From Hahella sp. KA22 (lineage in GTDB: Bacteria > Pseudomonadota > Gammaproteobacteria > Pseudomonadales > Oleiphilaceae): a stretch of 64,000 nucleotides of DNA. The stretch is taken from contig NZ_CP035490.1 of assembly GCF_004135205.1 (NCBI RefSeq), positions 1,629,501 through 1,693,500 on the forward strand, in the 5' to 3' direction. Positions within the stretch are counted from its first letter, which is position 1. Every line of letters begins with the position of its first letter. Under the pieces are notes generated by a model. It was not told the DNA's origin and searched no databases. It saw only the letters and a list, made by a program, of their open reading frames with translations. This document shows positions 1-9,036 of the stretch, piece after piece. The position numbers and the translations under genes are program-made.

Positions 1-1
1 C

Positions 2-1141
2 TCCAAAGGCGCCAAGATTCTCGATTTGGGAAGTCAGGACAGCTACGACTACTTTTTGCTGGAAGGCGAAGTGGCGTTGACGGCGGAAGATGGACGTACG
101 GCGCTGATCGCCGCTGCGTCGCAGGCGGCGCGCCAACCCGTCGCGCATTTGCAACCGCGCCGCTATGAGGTCAAAGCGAAGTCGCCCTGTGTGATGCTGG
201 TGGTGGATCAGCCGACCCTGACCCGCATGCTGAAGGACGCGCCGCTGGATTACCAGATTGGCGAAGGCGTGTCGCAGGTGGACCGCACGGAGCATCCGGC
301 TTATTCGTTGATCACCTCATTTTACCAGGACTTGAATGCGCATCGGCTGACCTTGCCCAGTCTGCCTGATATGGCGATGCGTATTCGTCATGTCACAGAA
401 CAACCCAACTTTCACCTCAACGATATCTCCAAAGTGATCGTGCGCGATCCTGTGCTGACGGCGAAATTGATTCGCTCCGCCAACAGCCCTTTGTACCGGG
501 GCTTCAAAGAAATTGAGTGCTGTGAGGACGCAGTGGTGCGCTTAGGGCTGGACACCACGCGGCAACTGATTACGATTTTCACGCTGCGGGAAATCTTCCG
601 CAGCAAGAACGCCATGCTGCAAAAACGCATGACTAAGCTCTGGCGACACTCCTCCGATGTGGGGGCGATTTCGTTTGTGCTGGCGCGCATGACGCCGGGC
701 ATCAAGCCGGAGCAGGCGTTACTGGCGGGTATTCTCCATGACATCGGCGTGGTGCCGGTGATCATGTATGCGGAAGAACATCCGGCGTTGCGGACTCACG
801 AGGACATGCTGGAGAGCCTGATTATGGAGCTGCGGCAGGAAATCGGCTGCGCCTTGCTTGAGAACTGGGAGTTTCCTGACGCCTTCGTAGCGGCGGCGCG
901 TCATGCCGAAGACTACATGTACGATTCCGGCCAGGAAACGCCCACCTATGCGGACCTGGTGATCGTAGCGCAGATACACTCATACATTGGCAAGCCGGAA
1001 CACGGCGTCATACCGCCCTTGGATCAGGTCCCCGCCTTCCACAAATTAGCCCTGGGTGAATTATCGCCGCAGCGTAGCCTGCAGGTGCTGCAAATGGCGG
1101 AAGAAGAAATCAACAGCGTGCGGCGTTTGCTGACGGACTAA
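2..1141 (+). CDS. HDOD-domain signalling protein with N-terminal cyclic-nucleotide-binding-like region (5' partial)
   Basis: The reading frame is open from the first bases of the window, so the true start lies upstream; the TTG at 26 is not a credible start. The first ~85 visible residues look like the end of a cNMP-binding beta-roll (YFLLEGEVAL, then a short-hairpin pattern). Residues ~95-300 form an HDOD domain, a non-catalytic relative of HD phosphohydrolases: LPSLPDMAMRI, then a helical region with LLAGILHDIGVVPV. Proteins of this build act as cytoplasmic signalling adaptors, often near chemotaxis or c-di-GMP genes; the specific role here is unknown. Its stop codon overlaps the stop of the convergent channel gene, leaving no room for a terminator between them. 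Confidence 0.85.
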   Translation, partial: SKGAKILDLGSQDSYDYFLLEGEVALTAEDGRTALIAAASQAARQPVAHLQPRRYEVKAKSPCVMLVVDQPTLTRMLKDAPLDYQIGEGVSQVDRTEHPAYSLITSFYQDLNAHRLTLPSLPDMAMRIRHVTEQPNFHLNDISKVIVRDPVLTAKLIRSANSPLYRGFKEIECCEDAVVRLGLDTTRQLITIFTLREIFRSKNAMLQKRMTKLWRHSSDVGAISFVLARMTPGIKPEQALLAGILHDIGVVPVIMYAEEHPALRTHEDMLESLIMELRQEIGCALLENWEFPDAFVAAARHAEDYMYDSGQETPTYADLVIVAQIHSYIGKPEHGVIPPLDQVPAFHKLALGELSPQRSLQVLQMAEEEINSVRRLLTD

Positions 1142-1995
1142 ACGTCCGGCGTTTCTTGCGGGTCAGGGCCTTCCGCCCCATCGGAACGACCGTTGTTTTT
1201 GACGCTAACTTCCTCCGCTAATACAGTCATGTGGCGCTCCAGCCGCTCCATCTTCATTTCCAGATCATTCAGCTTGTTAAGAATTTCCAGGTCACGGCGT
1301 ACTTGATCCTTTTCGTCCTGGGAAACAAAAAAGGCGGAAAAACCCGCTGTCAGTAATGAAAATAACGCCATGCCAAGAAGAATCAAAAAGGAGGCGAACA
1401 GCCTGCCGATGGTGCTGGTCGGCACGATGTCGCCATAGCCGACCGTCGTCACCGTCACCCAGGCCCACCAGACTCCATCCCAGGGCGTTTCAATGGCCGG
1501 GTCCAGTCCTGCGATGATAAACCCGGCCATGACAATGACAATAAAACCGATAAACAGCGTGTTGCCCAGATTGTGACGGGATAGAAGGCGTCGCGCGGTG
1601 CCGGAAATCTGCAGCAACAGGCTGAACATAACCAGCAAGCGCAGGGTGCGTAACGCGCCAGCCAGCGGCGAGAACCACCAGATCAGCGGGCAGCCGAACA
1701 GAATGATGATCAGGTTGACCCAATTATTGCGCAGGTAATAGGTTTTATTGTTCACCAGCGCAGTGAGCAGGAGGGTCTCCACAATAAAGAACAGCCAGAT
1801 CAGCCAGTCCGTGATAAGCAGGGCGTCGCCGGATAACTCATCGTTGGCCTGTAAATACCACTCGATAATGATCCAGATCGCCAGCAGCATCATTGGCCAC
1901 TCCAAAATCTGTCCCCAGAATCGGGCGCGTGAATTCTCGGTGGCGGATACGCCGGCCAGGCCGGTGACGATAGGGAGGCGATCGGATAAAGACAT
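1138..1995 (-). CDS. Voltage-gated-type potassium channel (ion transporter family)
   Basis: A 285-residue inner-membrane protein with about six hydrophobic segments (residues ~30-50, 60-80, 93-108, 115-130, 147-163, 195-222). The K+ selectivity filter TVGYGD is at ~184-189, between the last two membrane segments, which is the Kv pore layout. The S4-like stretch near 114-124 has only two arginines, so voltage sensing may be weak. Residues ~225-262 are charged heptad-like sequence, probably a coiled coil that helps tetramerise the channel. It faces the HDOD gene tail to tail with overlapping stop codons, and is divergent from the Lon-domain gene across ~220 bases. Bacterial Kv homologues set membrane potential or K+ balance; the physiological role cannot be told from sequence. 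Confidence 0.9.
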   Translation of the reverse strand: MSLSDRLPIVTGLAGVSATENSRARFWGQILEWPMMLLAIWIIIEWYLQANDELSGDALLITDWLIWLFFIVETLLLTALVNNKTYYLRNNWVNLIIILFGCPLIWWFSPLAGALRTLRLLVMFSLLLQISGTARRLLSRHNLGNTLFIGFIVIVMAGFIIAGLDPAIETPWDGVWWAWVTVTTVGYGDIVPTSTIGRLFASFLILLGMALFSLLTAGFSAFFVSQDEKDQVRRDLEILNKLNDLEMKMERLERHMTVLAEEVSVKNNGRSDGAEGPDPQETPDV

Positions 1996-2213
1996 ATTGG
2001 ACTTGGGTTAACTCTGCCTGGTGCGTTGTTTTCATGATTATGAAACAAATATAGCCAGCGTGGCGACGCAAGTCAGGGCCTTTTGTTTCAGTAACTTGCC
2101 ATTTCACATAGGCGGTCTAATATCTGAGATTAGGCCGCTTTGACGCGTAAGGAGCGACGCAAGGCGAACAGACAGGCGCTGTTCCCCGGCTTAACGGGGT
2201 GGATACTGCGATA

Positions 2214-2795
2214 ATGACGAAAGAGTTCCCTATATTTCCGCTGAATTCCGTGTTGTGCCCAAAAGGGCGGTTGCCGCTGCAGATTTTCGAACAGCGTTAT
2301 CTGTCCATGATCAGCCGTTGTCTGAAATCCCACGAAGGGTTCGTCATTGTGCTGATCAAAGACGGCAAGGAGGCGAGTGGAGAATGTACTTTCTTTGACG
2401 TTGGCTCCTACGCAAGGGTCGTCGATTTCCAACAGCTGCCTAACGGCTTTTTGGGCATCACCGTGGAAGGCGAGTGCAAGGTGAGCATTTCCCATGCCCA
2501 CCGACAAAGCGATGGACTGTATGTGGCGAAAGTCGAAGCGTTAGGTTTGGAGACGCCGACGGAAACCCCTGAACAATACTCTGAGCTGGCGGATCTTCTA
2601 GGGGATCTTTTGCGTCATCCAGTGATACAGGCGCTGGGCATGAGCGTGGACTTTCAAGACGCCCGCGACGTGGGGTGGCGCTTGGTGGAGCTGTTGCCGC
2701 TGGCGATGGAGGATAAACAGTATCTGTTGACCCTTGACGATCCCATCTATCGGCTTGAGCAAATTCGCTACCTTATTCACGCGTTGGCGGAGTAG
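2214..2795 (+). CDS. Lon N-terminal (LON substrate-binding) domain protein
   Basis: A 193-residue soluble protein made almost entirely of a PF02190-type LON substrate-binding domain: FPIFPLNSVLCPKGRLPLQI at the start, then FEQRYLSM and a GxxF-type beta region (NGFLGITVEGECKV). It lacks the AAA+ and protease domains of Lon. Such stand-alone proteins are common in proteobacteria and their role is unproven; substrate recognition or an adaptor function is inferred. The frame extends to a GTG at 2199, but the ATG at 2214 with a GGGGTGGA stretch upstream fits the family's N-terminus better. It is monocistronic, divergent from the channel gene and convergent with the DedA-PAP2 gene. Confidence 0.85.
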   Translation: MTKEFPIFPLNSVLCPKGRLPLQIFEQRYLSMISRCLKSHEGFVIVLIKDGKEASGECTFFDVGSYARVVDFQQLPNGFLGITVEGECKVSISHAHRQSDGLYVAKVEALGLETPTETPEQYSELADLLGDLLRHPVIQALGMSVDFQDARDVGWRLVELLPLAMEDKQYLLTLDDPIYRLEQIRYLIHALAE

Positions 2796-2830
2796 CCCTG
2801 GGCGTCTTTTGTCTCTGTCTTATCTCTGTT

Positions 2831-4264
2831 TTATTTTTGCATTTGAATACTGACGGCTTCTGGCATGGTCCAGCCAAGATAGGCGCACGCCGCGAGAACA
2901 AATCCAAATAACAGCACATAACGCCAGCTGCCCCGCCACATTGGGGTCCTGTCGAAATGGCTCTGCGCCACCCGTGCGAAGCCACAGACTGTCAGTCCCA
3001 GTAAGGCTCCGCCGACGACATCCGAAAACCAATGCACGCCCAGGTATAGACGGCTGAACGCCACCAGCAAGGCGGCCATCGCGCCGGAAATATAGATCGG
3101 CCAGCGTCGTGGTGGACTGAACTCCCGCGCCAGCATTGATGTCGCTAATCCGTAGACAAGGACTGCGCCGCTGGTATGGCCGCTTGGGTAGGCGAAAGAC
3201 TCCGGCGCCAGCAATGCCTCCGGTCGCGCAACTTGCAGCCAGTGTTTCAGTCCGGTGGTGGCGGCGTGAGTGACCAAACCAGCGCCGACGCAACCCAGCA
3301 TCAGGCGCAGATTTTTCTGCAACAGTAATAAGAGGCCGAAGAATCCGAAGGCGATATATAGAAATGTAGGGTCGCCCAGTAGCGTCATGCCTATGAAGAG
3401 ATAATCCAGAATAGGCGTGTGCAGGCGCTGCATGTTCTCTGCGACCCAGGCGTTCAGATGGGACACCGCGTCAGAATTCATCACCAGCAACGTCCACAGA
3501 ATGAAAAGCAACAATGCGCAGGAACCCAGTAAAAAGGAGCTGATGGGATATTCTTTGACGCCGTCGCGAAGGCTGTAACTATTGGACCACAAACGGCTGA
3601 CTCCTGGACGCCTGGCGCCGAAACGGAGCAAGGAGCGGTAAAGTTTGCCGCTGGGGCGCAGTTGATAATGAAACTGGGTGAACAAACTGGCCAGACTCAC
3701 CAGTACGAGGATGACGACGGTTAATGCCGGGTAGAAATGCGGAGGCAGTGGCGCGCGCGTATCAATAGCGGCGCCGACCAGAAAACCGGGGACGACGTAA
3801 AAGGGCGCCCAGGCCAGAGCGGACAGCAGATTAAAGGTGAAAAAGCGGCGCGCGCTCATATTGAGCATCCCCGCCACCAGAGGAATGACTGGACGAACAG
3901 GGCCAATGAAGCGCCCGATGATAACGCTTTTACCGCCATGGCGTTGGAAGAAGCTTTCCCCTTGCGTCAGCAGGTCAGGGTATTTCGACAAAGGCCACAA
4001 CCCGCGAACGCGTACATCCAGATATTTACCCAGATAGAAACTCAGGCCATCGCCAAGGACTGCGCCGAGGAAGGCCGCGATGATCGTCCATTGCAACGCC
4101 AGCGCGCCGCCGCCGCAAATTGCTGCGAGGCCAAACAGCAATACGACTCCGGGAATGATAATGCCGGCGATGGCCAGGGATTCCAGAAACGCCACCAGGA
4201 ATACGGCGATGGCTAACCAGTCAGGATGTTGTTGCACCCAAATAAGAAGAGAGTTCGGAGACAC
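2831..4264 (-). CDS. DedA-family / PAP2-phosphatase fusion membrane protein
   Basis: A 477-residue polytopic protein with two joined modules. Residues ~1-200 are a DedA/SNARE-associated domain, with GAVLGDGLSFYLGK (67-80) and GRFIGPVRPVIPLVAGM (117-133), the arginine-rich motif of the family. Residues ~240-460 are a PAP2 lipid phosphatase with all three catalytic motifs: K340...RP348, PSGH at 360-363, and SR404-405...H411...D415. DedA proteins take part in lipid (undecaprenyl-phosphate or phospholipid) translocation. PAP2 enzymes dephosphorylate lipid pyrophosphates at the outer face of the inner membrane, so the fusion suggests coupled undecaprenyl-pyrophosphate dephosphorylation and carrier flipping, though this is inference. 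The start is a GTG preceded by AAGGAAA. Fusions of this type are known in databases, so the architecture is not unique. Confidence 0.9.
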   Translation of the reverse strand: MSPNSLLIWVQQHPDWLAIAVFLVAFLESLAIAGIIIPGVVLLFGLAAICGGGALALQWTIIAAFLGAVLGDGLSFYLGKYLDVRVRGLWPLSKYPDLLTQGESFFQRHGGKSVIIGRFIGPVRPVIPLVAGMLNMSARRFFTFNLLSALAWAPFYVVPGFLVGAAIDTRAPLPPHFYPALTVVILVLVSLASLFTQFHYQLRPSGKLYRSLLRFGARRPGVSRLWSNSYSLRDGVKEYPISSFLLGSCALLLFILWTLLVMNSDAVSHLNAWVAENMQRLHTPILDYLFIGMTLLGDPTFLYIAFGFFGLLLLLQKNLRLMLGCVGAGLVTHAATTGLKHWLQVARPEALLAPESFAYPSGHTSGAVLVYGLATSMLAREFSPPRRWPIYISGAMAALLVAFSRLYLGVHWFSDVVGGALLGLTVCGFARVAQSHFDRTPMWRGSWRYVLLFGFVLAACAYLGWTMPEAVSIQMQK

Positions 4265-4464
4265 AGTGTTTCCTTTGCAACGGATCTATTGACGCCTCAT
4301 CCTGTGGTAAGACTTTTCAGGAAAGCGCTTTTCGGCGGGCTATTTTAAGCTGCAGGCGGCCGTTTTTCTAACTTTCCGCCCTGAAAGACTGGTAATGTTT
4401 GGCTTCAATGCAAACGTACTCAACAGGTGAGAATAAGGGGCGGTGAGTTAATCGCCAGACGGCG

Positions 4465-4487
4465 ACAGGAGCCTGAATCGCTCCTGT
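4465..4487 (-). terminator. Stem-loop right after the GGDEF-like gene, weak terminator candidate
   Basis: ACAGGAGC (4465-4472) pairs perfectly with GCTCCTGT (4480-4487) around a 7-base loop. The structure begins at the stop codon of the minus-strand gene above it. No U-run follows on the minus strand, so it may protect the 3' end or terminate with Rho rather than act as an intrinsic terminator. Confidence 0.35.
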
Positions 4488-5473
4488 TATTTGGATTTGC
4501 TCAGCACCACGCGGTTATGGCCAGACTGTTGGGCCTGTTTCAAGGCGGTCAACGCACGGTCTGTAAGCGCCTGATCATCCGTTTCGCCGGATTTGCGCGT
4601 CAGGCAGCCTACGCTGACGGTGAGGCTGTCGATGATTGGCCAAGTGCGTTCCTCCACACTGCGGCGCAAACGCTCCGCAATCACCAGCAACCCTTCTTCC
4701 GGCGTCATCGGCAGCATGATGAAAAAGCGGCCGTTATCGACGTAATAGATGCTGTCGCCGGCCCGGGTCATTTGCAGGAGCTGGGCGCCGAATTGAGAAA
4801 GCAGTTCATTGATGAAATTCGGCCCTTGCACTTCCCGTTGCTGATCGAAAAAGTCGACCTCCAGTACAACCAGAGACAAGGGATGAGATGTGGCCTCTGA
4901 GCGAGAAATTTCCTGCTTGAGTGAGAACTCCAAATGCTTTTGGTTATAGGCCCCGGTGAGTGGGTCTTTGATGGATGCATGCACCAGAAAGCGCGATTTA
5001 TGGTGATACAGGTAGGCGTAGACGCCGGCCAGCCCGACTAACAGCGCATAACTGGTGGCGAAACGTAGCGTGCTATAGAAAGAGTCGCTGTATGACAGGG
5101 CGACGCTGCTGATAAGCAGGGTGACGATGTTGAAAGTAAACGCGGGACGCAGGGGTAGAAGCAGAAAGCTGAACAGCCCGATGCCGTAAAGCCAATGCAC
5201 AATCGCTTTTTGGCCTCCGCTTAGCTGCAAAGCGACAACCACGAGCATGACGGTCAGCACTGCGAGATGGCCGCCGTAGGCGTTCAGGTCGCTGCGTCGA
5301 GCCCAGGCGTAGATAGCGCCGAACAGCATTGCCGGCGCCAGCAGAATGCTCATGTAAAACAGGTCATACAGGCCGTAGCGCACATTTTGCACGGACATGA
5401 ACAGCAGCAGGAACAGCGTCGCCAGATATAAAGCGATGCGCGTACGGGTGCGTAGATAGGACTCAGCCAGCAA
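4487..5473 (-). CDS. Membrane protein with degenerate GGDEF domain (second of a pair)
   Basis: A 328-residue protein with about six hydrophobic segments in residues ~12-160 and a GGDEF-fold domain in ~165-325. The entry motif KDPLTGAYNQKHLE is present, but the catalytic GG[D/E]EF signature is replaced by DNGRF (in YYVDNGRFFIML). Without the two glycines and the acidic pair it should not make c-di-GMP; a GTP- or c-di-GMP-sensing or scaffold role is inference. Its first codons overlap the end of the upstream gene by 11 bases, so the two are translationally coupled. The partner has the same architecture, and the two membrane regions probably arose by duplication or together form one sensor. Confidence 0.8.
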   Translation of the reverse strand: MLAESYLRTRTRIALYLATLFLLLFMSVQNVRYGLYDLFYMSILLAPAMLFGAIYAWARRSDLNAYGGHLAVLTVMLVVVALQLSGGQKAIVHWLYGIGLFSFLLLPLRPAFTFNIVTLLISSVALSYSDSFYSTLRFATSYALLVGLAGVYAYLYHHKSRFLVHASIKDPLTGAYNQKHLEFSLKQEISRSEATSHPLSLVVLEVDFFDQQREVQGPNFINELLSQFGAQLLQMTRAGDSIYYVDNGRFFIMLPMTPEEGLLVIAERLRRSVEERTWPIIDSLTVSVGCLTRKSGETDDQALTDRALTALKQAQQSGHNRVVLSKSK

Positions 5474-6467
5474 GAGTCGCCCCTCCTTCGGATTCCATTT
5501 CCAGGAATTCAGTCTGTTGATTCGCGCCTTTGTTACGTGCGAATGTGAGCGCGCGGCGAGCGTTGGCGATTAGGGTTTCCGGAGTATCGCCCACATTCAG
5601 CGTCGCCAGCCCCAGGCTAACGGTGACCGTGATTTCGCGCGTGCTCAGCGCCTGCTTGGCTTTCACCCTCAGCTGTGACGCCTTCTTCGCCGCCTCTCTG
5701 GAGTTGCAGTGAGGCAGCAGAATAATGAAGTCTACGTTTTCATAGCGGTAATAGCTGTCGAACAGCCGTAGATTCTCGTGCAACATACGCCCCAGCCTGT
5801 GCAGGATGTGGTCTTTATCATCTGCGGAAGCGTGCTCCAGTGAGTTGCTGTCGATACTCAACGCCAGAATGGACAAGTCGGTGCCTTCCCGCTCGCTGCG
5901 CTGAATTTCCTTGTCGAGGTCTTGCGTCAGATATTCGCGGGTGGAAGCCAGGGTAAGGTTATCGGTGCGACGTAATGGTTTGAGCTGCTGCTCTTTGATC
6001 TCACGCAGATACACAAAAGCCAGAGACATCGCCAGGCTTAATAGATAGATGAAGAAGATCTGCACTTTTTCCGGCCCTTGATAGTAGCCGATAAGCGCCA
6101 GCGCCAGCGCGATGGAGTAAGCGGAAGTGACGATAGTCGCCACTTGAATCCGGTAAATCAGAAAGGCGATCAACGGCACAATGTAGCACCATTGTTCGGC
6201 GGTGCCCGGGTAGCGCACCATGGCCGCCAGAGTGACGAGCACCAGAAATACCACTATCACATGAGACAACCATAATGGAGCTGGCTGCTCTCCATGGCGT
6301 TGATTGAGCTTACCGTTAGCTAGCAGCAGGCCAGCGAATACGCCGGAGACGCCAGCCATCAACCACTCTGCGAAAAGGGCGGCGCCCAGCGCCAGAAGTG
6401 CGGCGACCACCGCCGCGAGAGAATAAGCTTTACTGCGCAGTTGGTTGTTTAGCTCAACGGGCGTCAT
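5463..6467 (-). CDS. Membrane protein with degenerate GGDEF domain (first of a pair)
   Basis: A 334-residue protein: hydrophobic sensor region of about five to six membrane segments (residues ~15-160), then a GGDEF-like cytoplasmic domain (~168-325). The opening motif DNLTLASTREYL is a worn version of DxLTGLxNR, and the signature loop reads YENVDF instead of GGDEF. Conserved C-terminal features remain (ITVTVSLGLATL and ARRALTFARNKGANQ). It is predicted to be catalytically dead. It is the promoter-proximal gene of a two-gene operon and lies divergent to proA across ~120 bases. Confidence 0.8.
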   Translation of the reverse strand: MTPVELNNQLRSKAYSLAAVVAALLALGAALFAEWLMAGVSGVFAGLLLANGKLNQRHGEQPAPLWLSHVIVVFLVLVTLAAMVRYPGTAEQWCYIVPLIAFLIYRIQVATIVTSAYSIALALALIGYYQGPEKVQIFFIYLLSLAMSLAFVYLREIKEQQLKPLRRTDNLTLASTREYLTQDLDKEIQRSEREGTDLSILALSIDSNSLEHASADDKDHILHRLGRMLHENLRLFDSYYRYENVDFIILLPHCNSREAAKKASQLRVKAKQALSTREITVTVSLGLATLNVGDTPETLIANARRALTFARNKGANQQTEFLEMESEGGATLAG

Positions 6468-6519
6468 GTTGTTTTATGTTATGCATCGGGGATTTGAGTA
6501 TAAGTTGTCAGTATTATTC

Positions 6520-6539
6520 AGCATTTGCTGATGTATAAT
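6520..6539 (+). promoter_or_regulatory. Probable proA promoter: perfect -10 hexamer with adjacent dyad
   Basis: TATAAT lies at 6534-6539, about 50 bases before the proA ATG. No good -35 sits at 16-18 bases. TTGTCA at 6505-6510 is 23 bases away, too far for normal spacing. Just upstream is the short dyad CAGCATTTGCTG (6520-6531), which could bind an activator compensating for the poor -35. Confidence 0.5.
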
Positions 6540-6589
6540 AGCCAGTTTACATCATGTTTCGGAAATACCAAGCAGAGGTCTTAGACTGC

Positions 6590-7846
6590 ATGGATATAAA
6601 TGCCTACATGCACGAAGTGGGGAGCGAAGCCCGCTCGGCGTCCCGTTTGATTGCTAAAGCAGACACCGGCGTCAAGAACAAAGCGCTGATCGCTACTGCG
6701 GAAGCTATCGACGCCGCGCGAGAAGAACTGATGGCCGCTAACGGCAAGGATCTGGAATCCGGTCGGGCGAATGGCCTGGACGCAGCGTTGCTGGATCGTC
6801 TGGAACTGACGTCGGCTCGTATCGACGCCATGATCGAAGGGCTGCATCAAGTTGCCGCGCTGCCGGACCCGGTAGGCGAAATCACTGGCCTTAACTATCG
6901 TCCCAGCGGAATTCAGGTTGGCAAAATGCGCGTGCCGTTGGGCGTAGTGGGCATTATCTATGAGTCTCGTCCCAATGTGACCGTTGAAGCGGCCAGCCTG
7001 TGTTTAAAATCAGGCAACGCCACTATTCTGCGTGGGGGTTCCGAAGCCATTCATTCCAATCAGGCGATCGCCGCTTGTATCGAAAAAGGCCTGAAAGCCG
7101 CAGGCTTGCCGGCGTCGGTGGTGCAGGTGATCAAGACGACGGACCGGGCCGCTGTGGGCGAGCTGATTACCATGCCTGACTATGTCGACGTTATCGTGCC
7201 TCGTGGCGGTAAGGGATTGATCGAACGCATCAGTCGCGAGGCCCGGGTGCCCGTCATCAAGCATCTGGATGGCGTCTGCCATGTTTTTATCGATCGTGAT
7301 GCGGATCTGAACAAGGCGCTGACTATTGCTGTTAACTCGAAAACCCAGCGTTATGGCACCTGTAATACCATGGAGACGCTATTGGTGGACGCGCCTGTCG
7401 CCGCAACCATTTTGCCGCAGTTGGCGCAGGCCTATGCCGAGAAAGGCGTTGAGCTGCGTGGGTGCGAGCGGACCCGGGAAATCCTGCCGCAGGCGCTGAG
7501 CGCAGTGGAAGCGGACTGGTCTGAAGAATACTTGGCGCCGATTCTGGCGATTAAGGTAGTTGAAGACCTGGACGACGCGATTGCTCATATCAATCACTAC
7601 GGCTCGCAACATACTGACGCGATCGTGACGGAGAGCTACAGCAAGGGGCGTCGTTTTCTGGCGGAGGTGGACTCCAGCTCAGTGATGATCAACGCGTCCA
7701 CTCGATTCGCTGATGGTTTCGAGTATGGTTTGGGCGCGGAAATCGGCATTTCCACCGATAAAATTCACGCGCGCGGTCCCGTCGGGTTGGAAGGACTGAC
7801 CTCACAAAAATACGTGGTGCTCGGGGATGGCCATATTCGGCAGTAA
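6590..7846 (+). CDS. proA: Glutamate-5-semialdehyde dehydrogenase (gamma-glutamyl phosphate reductase)
   Basis: Reduces gamma-glutamyl phosphate to glutamate-5-semialdehyde with NADPH, the second step of proline synthesis in the cytoplasm. The 418-residue length matches E. coli ProA (417). Family signatures are [16 protein letters not shown], the active-site cysteine in [11 protein letters not shown], and the C-terminal [17 protein letters not shown]. The frame opens at 6554, but the ATG at 6590 ([11 protein letters not shown]) matches the usual ProA N-terminus and has AGAGGT about 10 bases upstream. It heads the long + strand housekeeping run and is followed 30 bases later by nadD. This proA-nadD pairing is common in gammaproteobacteria. 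Confidence 0.98.
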   Translation: MDINAYMHEVGSEARSASRLIAKADTGVKNKALIATAEAIDAAREELMAANGKDLESGRANGLDAALLDRLELTSARIDAMIEGLHQVAALPDPVGEITGLNYRPSGIQVGKMRVPLGVVGIIYESRPNVTVEAASLCLKSGNATILRGGSEAIHSNQAIAACIEKGLKAAGLPASVVQVIKTTDRAAVGELITMPDYVDVIVPRGGKGLIERISREARVPVIKHLDGVCHVFIDRDADLNKALTIAVNSKTQRYGTCNTMETLLVDAPVAATILPQLAQAYAEKGVELRGCERTREILPQALSAVEADWSEEYLAPILAIKVVEDLDDAIAHINHYGSQHTDAIVTESYSKGRRFLAEVDSSSVMINASTRFADGFEYGLGAEIGISTDKIHARGPVGLEGLTSQKYVVLGDGHIRQ

Positions 7847-7876
7847 CGGGCGCGAGGAAAGATTTCCTACCTGATC

Positions 7877-8536
7877 ATGCAGGAACATTCTCCCATAGTG
7901 CTGCTTGGTGGCACTTTTGACCCTATACACTTCGGTCACTTGCGTACGGCGCTGGAATTACAGCAGCACTTCGGCGAGACGGCGGAAGTGCGCCTGATTC
8001 CCTGTGGCGATCCCCGTCATCGCGCTGCGCCCAAGGCCTCCGGAGAGCATCGTCTTGCGATGCTGCGACTGGCGTTGGAAGGAGAGCCAGGCTTGCGCAT
8101 TGACGAAGTTGAGGTGCGCAGAACCGGCGCCAGCTATACGGTGGATACGCTCTTGGAGCTGCGTCAGGAGGTCGGTAATCAGCGGCCGTTGATATTCGTT
8201 ATGGGGACAGACGCCTTTGAGTCGCTGCCAAAATGGCGAAGATGGCTGGAAATTATTCAATTAGCCCATATAATGGTGGTTAACAGACCGGGTTGGTCAT
8301 TTTGTGAGCAAGGTGAGTTGGGAGATTTTTTGCGTCAGCACTCCGCAGAGAGCAATAACGACCTGATACGCCAGCCTGCCGGAAAGGTTGGATTCATTAC
8401 GCTTACCCAAATGGGAATTTCCAGTTCCAAGGTGCGTGAGCTAATCGGCTTGCGCCTATCCCCCCGTTTCTTACTACCGGATTCGGTGTGGCGATATATT
8501 CGCCAGCATCGTCTATATGGCGCTGTGAATGCCTAG
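7877..8536 (+). CDS. nadD: Nicotinate-nucleotide adenylyltransferase
   Basis: Transfers AMP from ATP to nicotinate mononucleotide, making deamido-NAD in the NAD synthesis pathway. The nucleotidyltransferase signature GGTFDPIHFGHLR is at the N-terminus and the second motif ISSSKVRELI near the C-terminus. The length of 219 residues is typical of NadD. It sits between proA and rsfS, the standard gammaproteobacterial order. The ~106 bases to rsfS contain a GC-rich possible hairpin (GCGGGCGGCGGGCGCCGC region) but no clear terminator. Confidence 0.97.
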   Translation: MQEHSPIVLLGGTFDPIHFGHLRTALELQQHFGETAEVRLIPCGDPRHRAAPKASGEHRLAMLRLALEGEPGLRIDEVEVRRTGASYTVDTLLELRQEVGNQRPLIFVMGTDAFESLPKWRRWLEIIQLAHIMVVNRPGWSFCEQGELGDFLRQHSAESNNDLIRQPAGKVGFITLTQMGISSSKVRELIGLRLSPRFLLPDSVWRYIRQHRLYGAVNA

Positions 8537-8642
8537 GGCGCTTTTCCTTAATTATTGCAACGCGACAGTTATTGGAAACCGCTTGCGGGCGGCGGGCGCC
8601 GCATTATTTAAATATTCTTTAACCCCCCCTCTATGAGGCGTT

Positions 8643-8996
8643 ATGGAGACTGAAAATCTGAAAGAGATAGTCATTAAGGCACTGGAAGATATCAAAGCAA
8701 AAGATATCTCCGTGCTGGATGTAAAAGACCGCACTAGCGTAACGGACTACATGGTCATCGCCAGCGGAACCTCGAATCGTCACGTTAAATCCATCGCGGA
8801 TAACGTCATTGCTGAAGTCAAAGCCAACGGCGGTCGTCCGCTGGGCTCTGAAGGCGGCGCGGCGTCCGATTGGATCCTCGTGGATCTGGGCGATATCGTG
8901 GTCCATGTCATGCTGCCGTCGTCCCGGGAGTTTTATGATCTGGAGCGCTTCTGGCGCGACTCGCCTGTGGCGGAATCCATGTCGCATCACGTGTAA
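8643..8996 (+). CDS. rsfS: Ribosome silencing factor RsfS
   Basis: A 117-residue protein of the RsfS/YbeB/Iojap family. It binds ribosomal protein uL14 and blocks subunit joining during starvation. Diagnostic sequence: [20 protein letters not shown] and [16 protein letters not shown]. The ATG follows a GAGG stretch. The neighbours nadD and rlmH match the conserved ribosome-associated cluster seen in E. coli. Confidence 0.97.
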   Translation: METENLKEIVIKALEDIKAKDISVLDVKDRTSVTDYMVIASGTSNRHVKSIADNVIAEVKANGGRPLGSEGGAASDWILVDLGDIVVHVMLPSSREFYDLERFWRDSPVAESMSHHV

Positions 8997-9036
8997 TTCC
9001 GGCGATAAAGTATTTATTGACGATTAAAGAATTACA

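Noticed and set aside
7856-7869. Short dyad AGGAAAGATTTCCT between proA and nadD
   Set aside because: It is six base pairs with a two-base loop and too tight to fold well; it probably just contains the nadD ribosome-binding region.
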